Notes under the pieces: model-generated
What the model was told of the DNA's origin: nothing
The model's database searches: none
The model's input: only the letters and a program-made list of their open reading frames with translations
Source: Spartobacteria bacterium
Lineage (GTDB): Bacteria > Verrucomicrobiota > Verrucomicrobiia > Chthoniobacterales > UBA10450
Reading direction: 5' to 3'
DNA: 5,643 nucleotides
NCBI GenBank assembly: GCA_021324035.1
Contig: JAJPJU010000015.1
Span: 1-5,643 of the forward strand
Part shown: piece after piece, positions 1 through 4,840 of the stretch
How positions within the stretch are numbered: the first letter of the stretch is position 1
Layout: the number at the start of each line of letters is the position of its first letter
Program-made: the position numbers and the translations under genes

Positions 1-261
1 CGGGCGCAATCCAGCGAGATATTGAGCGTCAAACGCCCGCAACGCTGCTTCGACCGTCTGGCCGATTCCAACGATGCCCTCGTCTTCGTTGGGGCCGAGG
101 AGCGCGATCCAAAGTTGGTTCCGATAAAGTAACTGCGGCCGGCGCGCGGCGGTTGGGCTCCCAGGATGGGCAGCACAATACAATTCCAGCCGATGCATCG
201 CAGCGAGGGTCGGGTTCGCCAAAAAATGGCCGTTTCGCTTGAGCAGGGTGGTTGTTGTCAT
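1..261 (-). CDS. Small hypothetical protein, C-terminus cut off by the window edge
   Basis: An open frame on the minus strand starts with ATG at 261-259 and is still open at the left edge, giving 87 residues without a stop. It begins MTTTTLLKRNGHF and contains MHRLELYCAAHP (from residue 22), LLYRNQLWIALLGPNEDEG and, at the edge, EAALRAFDAQYLAGLRP. The composition is protein-like, with hydrophobic and aromatic residues in a plausible beta-strand then helix order. I favour the start at 261 because AAGGTGG lies just upstream; an internal ATG at 198-196 also fits and has no clear ribosome binding site. The second half resembles short uncharacterised proteins I associate with Verrucomicrobiota, but I cannot assign a function. 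There is no signal peptide or membrane segment in the visible part. It is divergent from the four-cysteine gene at 459, with a 197-bp gap. The competing plus-strand frame at 166-591 is less protein-like. Confidence 0.5.
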   Translation of the reverse strand, partial: MTTTTLLKRNGHFLANPTLAAMHRLELYCAAHPGSPTAARRPQLLYRNQLWIALLGPNEDEGIVGIGQTVEAALRAFDAQYLAGLRP

Positions 262-262
262 T

Positions 263-269
263 CCACCTT
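263..269 (-). promoter_or_regulatory. Ribosome binding site deciding the start of the minus-strand gene at 261
   Basis: Read on the minus strand, AAGGTGG occurs one base before the ATG at 261-259. Aligned with the anti-Shine-Dalgarno core, the AGGTG part matches its right-hand end, so the short spacing is acceptable. It is among the better ribosome binding sites in the window and favours the 87-residue reading over the internal ATG at 198. Confidence 0.4.
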
Positions 270-458
270 CAAAACGTGGAGGTCGGGTCGCTTGGATGTG
301 CGGTTTGAGCGGAAAAACCAGCGAATGACGGTCGCGGGAGTCGGCCGGCGACATGTTGCGCCCGGGTCGCGCGATATCGCCTCAGGTTTTGTCTTACCTC
401 CTGATCTGTCCTTCAACCGATTGCTGCCGGTGCGTGACCTGCCCCATCATCCCGCCCT

Positions 459-836
459 ATGTCGCCACTGCTTTCTCCCATCGAACTGTCAGACTCTGAA
501 AAACTCGAAATCCTGCAGCGACTCGATCGTTTCCGGAAATGGACGTCGCTGGACGAGAAACGTTACTGTCTGGCTTGCGGTCATATTATAGATGGCCGCG
601 GCATTCTGGTCGTTGGCGGAACACGCGGCACCGGGCCGCTGCGATTGATTTGCCCGACCGAACGTTGTCACGCGATCCCGATGGATTGGGTCATACCGAA
701 CGACCAGGTGCTGGCGAAAATGTCGATGTTGGAAGAGAAAGCAAAGTCACCGCGCAAAAAATCAAACATCGTCGGGCGCGAAAAATTTTCGGCGCGGTTG
801 CGCCGTTTCGCGCTGCAATTCAAGCACGCCGCTTGA
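459..836 (+). CDS. Four-cysteine zinc-ribbon-like hypothetical protein
   Basis: This 125-residue protein of unknown function has two cysteine pairs, CLAC (C37, C40) and CPTERC (C65, C70), separated by 24 residues. That spacing fits a small zinc ribbon or a structural zinc site. Between them lies a glycine-rich stretch, GRGILVVGGTRGTGPLRL (residues 46-63), and after the second pair comes HAIPMDWVIP. The first 35 residues are a likely charged helix (SDSEKLEILQRLDRF). The last 30 are strongly basic (KSPRKKSN, then REKFSARLRRFALQFKHAA), which could suit nucleic-acid contact; this is inference. An in-frame TGA at 435-437 shortly upstream makes the ATG at 459 the first possible ATG start, although it has no clear ribosome binding site. 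There is no signal peptide or membrane segment, so it is probably cytoplasmic. It is divergent from the gene at 1-261 and 203 bp upstream of the sigma factor gene. The cysteine spacing and protein-like composition make it a credible real gene. Confidence 0.7.
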   Translation: MSPLLSPIELSDSEKLEILQRLDRFRKWTSLDEKRYCLACGHIIDGRGILVVGGTRGTGPLRLICPTERCHAIPMDWVIPNDQVLAKMSMLEEKAKSPRKKSNIVGREKFSARLRRFALQFKHAA

Positions 837-1039
837 GGTTCGGCGCAAACGTTCGATGCGAATCTGCCGGGGATGGTGTGTCCTGGCGTCGTGTCCAAGT
901 GCCACACCTCTAAGGATTTGACCTACCATTCAACCGGAGTGTCTCCCGATTGCGAAGAGCGCCTTAACTTTCCATCGTTGAGGAGTTGTGAGAACGATTG
1001 TGACGAAAGGAACCAAGATAACTCGTTAGGGAAATCTCT
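837..1039. other. Intergenic spacer upstream of the sigma factor gene
   Basis: This 203-bp gap holds no credible coding frame of its own. A 6-bp inverted repeat (GGTGTG at 875-880, CACACC at 903-908) is the only symmetry noticed, and it is weak. A GGAACC at 1009-1014 looks like an ECF-type -35 element, but it lies too close to the ATG at 1040 to make a normal promoter. The promoter of the sigma gene is therefore not identified. Confidence 0.5.
1028..1032 (+). promoter_or_regulatory. Ribosome binding site of the sigma factor gene
   Basis: AGGGA sits 7 bases before the ATG at 1040. Its good match and spacing support that start, whereas most other plus-strand genes in the window lack a clear Shine-Dalgarno sequence. 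Confidence 0.55.
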
Positions 1040-1642
1040 ATGTTAAATCCAACTCTGCAGTACACCACAGGCTCGGCGATCTCCGATGAGGCGTTGATGG
1101 AAGCAATCACCGCGCATCGTCCGGAAGCGTTGACTGAATTCTATTCGCGTCACGGCGGGAGATTGAAATCAGTGATCGGCAACGTTGTCCATGAAGAGGG
1201 CGATGCCGATGATGTGTTGCAGGACATTCTCTTACAGATCTGGCATGAAGCCGATCATTACTCGCCGAAAGCGGGCAAGCTGCTCGGCTGGGTGGTGACC
1301 CTGGCTCGCCGGCGCGCGATTGATCGTCTTCGCCGGAAACAGGCGTATTGCCGCGCCAAGGAGCGCTACCAGGAACACATCAACGAGCAACCGGGCACGG
1401 TGGAGCATCACTCGTCGGGTGACGACATTTCACGATCGGACCTGCGTCAATTTCTACACAAGCGGATGAACGTGTTGCCGCATCATCAACGCGAGGCCCT
1501 TGAGCTGGCATTTTTTGCGGGGATGAGTCATCGCGAGATCGCCGCGGTCACGCGCGCGCCGCTGGGAACGGTGAAGACGCGTCTCGAGCTTGGCTTACAG
1601 AAGTTGACCCAGTCGCTGAAACCGTTGCGGCACAAAATTTGA
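1040..1642 (+). CDS. ECF-subfamily RNA polymerase sigma-70 factor
   Basis: This is a complete 200-residue extracytoplasmic-function type sigma factor, which would direct core RNA polymerase to a specific promoter set. Sigma region 2 covers about residues 32-100: LTEFYSRHGGRL, the acidic DADDVLQDILLQIW block (55-68) that normally contacts core polymerase, and GWVVTLARRRAIDRLRRKQA (from residue 83), the -10 recognition part. A polar linker follows (about 101-137). Region 4 covers about 138-192, with the helix-turn-helix MSHREIAAVTRAPLGTVKTRL (162-182) that reads the -35 element. Region 3 is absent and the length is usual for ECF factors. There is no C-terminal extension. The start has a good ribosome binding site. 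The SigK/RpoE-like groups usually sit beside an anti-sigma gene, but here the next gene is a glutaredoxin, so the partner is elsewhere, absent or replaced by another mode of control. The exact ECF group cannot be told by eye. Confidence 0.93.
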   Translation: MLNPTLQYTTGSAISDEALMEAITAHRPEALTEFYSRHGGRLKSVIGNVVHEEGDADDVLQDILLQIWHEADHYSPKAGKLLGWVVTLARRRAIDRLRRKQAYCRAKERYQEHINEQPGTVEHHSSGDDISRSDLRQFLHKRMNVLPHHQREALELAFFAGMSHREIAAVTRAPLGTVKTRLELGLQKLTQSLKPLRHKI

Positions 1643-1645
1643 TTT

Positions 1646-1705
1646 CAGGGCGCCGGGAGTTCCGTCAAAAACACGGCCTCAGGGAAATGGAACTCCCGGC
1701 AGGGC
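1646..1705. repeat. 12-bp inverted repeat framed by CAGGGC direct repeats, after the sigma gene
   Basis: GCCGGGAGTTCC (1652-1663) is perfectly matched by GGAACTCCCGGC (1689-1700), with a 25-base loop. CAGGGC occurs immediately left of it (1646-1651) and again at its right end (1700-1705, sharing one base), as a target-site duplication around a tiny insertion would. A TTTT follows at 1706-1709, five bases beyond the stem, so weak transcription termination for the sigma gene is possible. An operator or an mRNA-stability hairpin are alternatives. The pairing is directly visible; the function is not. Confidence 0.6.
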
Positions 1706-1753
1706 TTTTAAGGAATCGCGAATTGTTTGTCGATAATTAAATCGAGAAAACTA

Positions 1754-1806
1754 TTGTAGGGCGGCTGTGTCAGCCGCCATCGCCGTCTCACAGAGACGGC
1801 CGACAA
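1754..1806. repeat. REP-like tandem double hairpin, copy 1
   Basis: After TTGTAG (1754-1759) come two adjacent perfect hairpins. The first is GGCGGCTG (1760-1767), loop TGT, CAGCCGCC (1771-1778). The second is GCCGTCTC (1782-1789), loop ACA, GAGACGGC (1793-1800). The outer ends TTGTAGG and CCGACAA (1800-1806) are inverted copies with one mismatch, as in a very small non-autonomous mobile element. A second element of the same plan lies at 2186-2230. Its position between the sigma gene and the glutaredoxin start puts it in the leader of the latter if the two are co-transcribed. There is no T-run after the stems, so it is not a standard intrinsic terminator. Confidence 0.75.
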
Positions 1807-1847
1807 TGTCGCTGAAAATCGGCTTCAATGTGTTATCTTCGAACTCA

Positions 1848-2183
1848 ATGGAAACGCCCCAAATCACCGCTTATCTGAAAACCACTTGTGGCTGGAGTGC
1901 CGGAGTTCGCGCTGTGCTGGCCAAATACAATCTGGCTTACACCGAGAAGGACATCATTCAGAACCCCGCTTTTCGCTGGGAGATGGAAACCAAGAGCGGA
2001 CAACCACTTTCACCCTGCGTCGAAATCAACGGCCGGATGCTGGCCGATGTGAGCGGCGAGGAAGTCGAAAGATATCTTATCGACAACAAATTGGTGCAGG
2101 CAAATGAAGCCCAAACGGATGTTCCGTTGAATGCACCGTGCCCGAACGAAGTGCACGAAGGCAGCGTAAAACTGAACTTCTGA
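1848..2183 (+). CDS. Glutaredoxin-like protein with CGWS monothiol active site
   Basis: This is a thioredoxin-fold protein of 111 residues, probably acting in the cytoplasm in glutathione-linked thiol chemistry or iron-sulfur handling. The first strand ITAYLKTT (6-13) leads into the active site CGWS (C14 to S17), which keeps the first cysteine and has serine in place of the resolving one. A helix (VRAVLAKYNL) and strand (YTEKDIIQNP) follow. LSPCVEINGRMLADVSG (54-70) carries the presumed cis-proline P56, followed unusually by C57, and the glutathione-contact loop. The C-terminal tail of about 30 residues contains C98 (NAPCPNE), which is unlike a minimal glutaredoxin. The frame is open from a GTG at 1767, but that start lies inside the double hairpin at 1754-1806 and is rejected. 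An ATG at 1806 would add 14 non-conserved residues. The ATG at 1848 puts strand 1 at the usual place, though no ribosome binding site helps decide. It converges with the nuclease gene. Confidence 0.8.
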   Translation: METPQITAYLKTTCGWSAGVRAVLAKYNLAYTEKDIIQNPAFRWEMETKSGQPLSPCVEINGRMLADVSGEEVERYLIDNKLVQANEAQTDVPLNAPCPNEVHEGSVKLNF

Positions 2184-2185
2184 TT

Positions 2186-2230
2186 TTGTAGCGGCGCTCT
2201 ACGAGCGCCGCCGGCGGTCATAGACCGCCG
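2186..2230. repeat. REP-like tandem double hairpin, copy 2, between convergent genes
   Basis: TTGTAG (2186-2191) begins the element and its last G starts the first stem. GCGGCGCTC (2191-2199), loop TAC, GAGCGCCGC (2203-2211) is followed directly by CGGCGGTC (2212-2219), loop ATA, GACCGCCG (2223-2230). Both stems are perfect and both loops have three bases, as in the copy at 1754-1806, but the stem sequences differ. It starts 3 bp after the glutaredoxin stop and ends 6 bp before the stop of the minus-strand nuclease gene. It could therefore stall polymerase or protect the 3' ends of both mRNAs. No T-run follows on either strand, so it is not a textbook intrinsic terminator. Confidence 0.75.
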
Positions 2231-2236
2231 CGGCAG

Positions 2237-2710
2237 CTATTCTTCTTCCGTCTCCGGGTCGGGCTTGAGTCCTTCTTCCTCCATTTTCCGGAGGACATCG
2301 CTCATATCGTCGACTTCGTCCCACACTTCCTGGCTGACGTAAATAGGTGCTTTTTGCTGCGTGGCCAGGGCGATGCAGTCGCTTGGCCGCGCATCAAGCT
2401 CGACGATCTTCTTTTGTTGCAGCTCGTTCTCTGCCCGAATGATTGCGCGGGCGTAGTAGGTCGCGTTTTTCAGATCGTTGATAATCACGCGCTCAACTTT
2501 CGCGCCGAGGGCTGTCATCAGGTGTGCCATCAGGTCGTGGGTTAACGGCCGTTCCTTGGAGATGTCACGCATGAACATGGTGATCGCGCTGCCAACGGTT
2601 TGATCGACGTAAATAATAAAGACCTTGTCGTTGTTCCCGATAAAAACCGCGCAACCACCGCTTGTCGGCAATACTGCCCGCACCTGCACTTCGATCACCG
2701 TTTTGTTCAT
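2237..2710 (-). CDS. Bifunctional nuclease family protein (DUF151)
   Basis: This complete 157-residue protein of the DUF151/bifunctional-nuclease family is named after members reported to cut both RNA and DNA. The natural role in bacteria is poorly known. Family features visible in order are the N-terminal strand TVIEVQVRAVLP (4-15), GGCAVFIGNNDKVFIIYVDQTVG (18-40), RPLTHDL (54-60), LGAKVERVIINDLKNATYYARAII (68-91) and the hallmark ELDARPSDCIALA (104-116), where most relatives also show the RPSD core. APIYVSQEVWDEV (121-133) follows. The last 14 residues are mostly acidic (EEEGLKPDPETEEE), a common variable tail. There is no signal peptide, so it is cytoplasmic. The ATG at 2710 matches the usual family start, although the upstream bases give no Shine-Dalgarno match. 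The gene is divergent from speA (148-bp gap) and convergent with the glutaredoxin gene, and looks monocistronic. Confidence 0.92.
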   Translation of the reverse strand: MNKTVIEVQVRAVLPTSGGCAVFIGNNDKVFIIYVDQTVGSAITMFMRDISKERPLTHDLMAHLMTALGAKVERVIINDLKNATYYARAIIRAENELQQKKIVELDARPSDCIALATQQKAPIYVSQEVWDEVDDMSDVLRKMEEEGLKPDPETEEE

Positions 2711-2858
2711 CCCGGGCGAACGTTATCCGCAGGGAGAGGAAAAACAAGGGAGGCCGGTTCGCGCGACATCGCCGGACAAAAATTTTTGTGAAGCGGGCTT
2801 GAATGTTGGCCGCAGTGATTGATTATCCGCATTACCTCTAATTCGTGATGCCGGAAAA
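2711..2858. promoter_or_regulatory. Divergent promoter region between the nuclease gene and speA, with a candidate speA promoter
   Basis: These 148 bp must hold the start signals of both flanking genes. On the plus strand TTGAAT (2799-2804) and GATTAT (2821-2826) are separated by 16 bases. Each matches four of six bases of the sigma-70 -35 and -10 consensus, and they lie 33-60 bp before the speA ATG, a reasonable position. A short A/T stretch (about 2779-2788) lies just upstream. No clear promoter for the minus-strand gene and no operator symmetry were recognised. The short frames crossing this spacer do not look like proteins. Confidence 0.3.
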
Positions 2859-4814
2859 ATGAAGAACGAATGGGACATTGATGCCGCGATCGCGACTTAC
2901 AATGTGGATGCGTGGGGCGGCGGATACTTCACAGTAAATTCGGAAGGCAACGTCGTTGCCAAGCCGCTTCAGGACAATGGCGGCAGCATCAATATTCTCG
3001 AGGTCGTGAATGAAGCCCGGGCGAGGGGATTAGGCTTTCCGCTTGTTATTCGCTTCCAGGATTTGCTTCGCCATCGCGTCGAATCGGTCAACCTCGCGTT
3101 TCAGAACGCAATCACCGAGTTCGGTTACAAAGCTCTTTACCGCGGCGTTTTTCCCATCAAGGTGAATCAGTTGCGTGAAGTGATCGAAGAGATCGTCGAT
3201 GCCGGTCAGCAATTTCACTTCGGTCTGGAGGCGGGGAGCAAACCGGAATTGGTCGCGGCGCTCGCGATGCACAAGGATCCGGAGAGCTTGATCATATGTA
3301 ACGGCTACAAAGACGCTGCCTTCATCCGAATCGCGTTGCTTGGCCGCAAGCTCGGCAAGCTGGTCGTAATTGTGGTCGAGAAAATCGAAGAACTCGAAGC
3401 GACAATCCGCGCATCAAAAGAAGTCGGCGTCGAACCGGTGATCGGCATTCGGGTTCGGCTTCACAGCAAAGGCTCGGGCAAATGGTCGCCCAGCGCGGGG
3501 GAGAACGCGAAGTTTGGTCTCGATACCACCGGACTGGTCACTGCCAGTGAAATGTTGAAGGCAGCGGGTCTCGCCCATGCCCTGAAACTGATTCATTTCC
3601 ACGTCGGCTCACAGGTTCCTGATATTTCCACGATCAAACGCGCCGTCCGCGAAGCCGCCCGCTATTACGCGAAAATGGCGAAACTCGGTCACGAGCTCGG
3701 TTATCTCGATGTCGGTGGCGGTCTCGGCGTTGACTACGATGGATCGCGCAGCGATTTCGACAGTTCGGCCAATTACTCGCTTCAGGAATACGCCAACGAC
3801 GTGGTCTGGAACATCATGGATGTTTGCGATTCCGAAAATGTTCCGCATCCGCACATCGTGAGCGAAGGCGGACGCGCCATCGTCGCCCACCATTCCGTCC
3901 TGGTGATGGAGGCATTCAGTTCAATCGAGAAAACCGCGCCGAAGTTGCGAATCGAGGCGACTGAGAAGGATCACAAACTTGTCGGCGACATTCTTGACGT
4001 GAAGCAGCGGTTGAAGCGCGGCAATCGAATCGAAAGTTTGCACGATATTCAACAGATCAAGGAGGAATCCCAGGAAACGTTTAACCTCGGCCTGCTCGAT
4101 CTCGAATCGAAAGCGAAGATCGACACGGTTTACTGGCAGTTGGCCCAGCAAATCGTGAACATGCATCGTGGGCTGCGTTACGTGCCGGATGAAGTCAAAG
4201 AGCTCGAAACTTCTCTGGCCGATCAATACATCTGCAATTTTTCCGTGTTTCAATCGCTGCTCGATCACTGGGCGCTTGGCCAACTTTTTCCAATCATGCC
4301 GATTCATCGGCTGACCACGCCGCCCGACCGTCATGGCACAATTGTCGACATCACCTGCGATTCGGATGGCAAGGTTTCGAAGTTCACCGATTTGCAGGAT
4401 GTGCGCGACACCCTTCCGCTGCATCGGGTGATTCCGGGCGAAATTTATTATCTCGGCGTGTTCATGGTCGGCGCCTACCAGGACATCATGGGTGACCTTC
4501 ACAATTTGTTCGGCCGCGTCACCGAAGTGCACGTGTTTCTTGATCCCGACGAAGAATCCGGTTGGTACATCGAGGAAGTCATCGAAGGCAGCACGATTGG
4601 TGAAGTTCTTTCGATGACACAATGGGACAAGGTGCAGCTCATGCAGTTGCTCAAGGCGCAGGTCGATGCTGCGATCAAAACGGATTTTCTGAAGCCGAGC
4701 GACGCGATGAAACTCTTTACCGATTATGAGCGTCTGCTCCAGGAATACACTTATCTCTCACTCAACGGCACCAAGCCGGTGCCGCAACCCGGGAACTGGT
4801 TGCCGCTAAGCTGA
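2859..4814 (+). CDS. speA: Biosynthetic arginine decarboxylase
   Basis: SpeA is a PLP-dependent fold-III decarboxylase that converts L-arginine to agmatine and CO2, the entry to the agmatine route of putrescine and spermidine synthesis. The 651 residues match the usual length of about 630-660. The N-terminal part reads WDIDAAIATYNVDAWGGGYF. The PLP lysine is K101 in FPIKVNQ (98-104). The TIM-barrel part shows NGYKDAAFI (148-156), HFHVGSQV (246-253), DVGGGLGVDYDGS (284-296) for phosphate binding, and SEGGRAIVAHHSVLV (335-349). The helical insertion typical of this enzyme covers roughly 360-465. The beta-barrel part carries the catalytic cysteine C500 in DITCDSDGK (497-505), then GVFMVGAYQDIMGDLHNLFG (533-552). 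All key residues are present and no frame break is seen. The ATG at 2859 is preceded by GGAAAA only. The neighbours are not polyamine genes, so the agmatine-processing enzyme must be encoded elsewhere. There is no signal peptide, so it is probably cytoplasmic. Confidence 0.97.
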   Translation: MKNEWDIDAAIATYNVDAWGGGYFTVNSEGNVVAKPLQDNGGSINILEVVNEARARGLGFPLVIRFQDLLRHRVESVNLAFQNAITEFGYKALYRGVFPIKVNQLREVIEEIVDAGQQFHFGLEAGSKPELVAALAMHKDPESLIICNGYKDAAFIRIALLGRKLGKLVVIVVEKIEELEATIRASKEVGVEPVIGIRVRLHSKGSGKWSPSAGENAKFGLDTTGLVTASEMLKAAGLAHALKLIHFHVGSQVPDISTIKRAVREAARYYAKMAKLGHELGYLDVGGGLGVDYDGSRSDFDSSANYSLQEYANDVVWNIMDVCDSENVPHPHIVSEGGRAIVAHHSVLVMEAFSSIEKTAPKLRIEATEKDHKLVGDILDVKQRLKRGNRIESLHDIQQIKEESQETFNLGLLDLESKAKIDTVYWQLAQQIVNMHRGLRYVPDEVKELETSLADQYICNFSVFQSLLDHWALGQLFPIMPIHRLTTPPDRHGTIVDITCDSDGKVSKFTDLQDVRDTLPLHRVIPGEIYYLGVFMVGAYQDIMGDLHNLFGRVTEVHVFLDPDEESGWYIEEVIEGSTIGEVLSMTQWDKVQLMQLLKAQVDAAIKTDFLKPSDAMKLFTDYERLLQEYTYLSLNGTKPVPQPGNWLPLS

Positions 4815-4840
4815 TTTTTCGGCTATCTTCCCTGGGTTAA

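Noticed and set aside
166..591. Plus-strand frame of 141 residues
   Set aside because: It overlaps both the minus-strand gene at 1-261 and the start of the four-cysteine gene, has a random-looking Arg/His/Cys-rich composition and no ribosome binding site.
875..908. GGTGTG / CACACC inverted repeat as operator or terminator
   Set aside because: Only 6 bp of pairing over a 22-base loop and no T-run; easily expected by chance.
539..913. Second plus-strand frame overlapping the four-cysteine gene
   Set aside because: It is an out-of-frame reading through the better supported gene, with Arg-rich low-information sequence.
1009..1039. ECF-type autoregulated promoter (GGAACC as -35) just before the sigma gene
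   Set aside because: The distance to the ATG leaves no room for a -10 element plus the ribosome binding site at 1028-1032.
1767..1847. N-terminal extension of the glutaredoxin from the GTG at 1767
   Set aside because: The extension is encoded by the double hairpin repeat, the GTG is in the first stem, no ribosome binding site precedes it, and the thioredoxin fold begins only after the ATG at 1848.
1754..2230. CRISPR-like array from the repeated hairpins
   Set aside because: There are only two copies, with different sequences and a whole gene between them, so no repeat-spacer pattern exists.
3921..4622. Long minus-strand frame of 233 residues opposite speA
   Set aside because: It lies wholly antisense to a convincing arginine decarboxylase and its composition (Arg/His/Asp/Phe) is that expected of the complement of biased codons.
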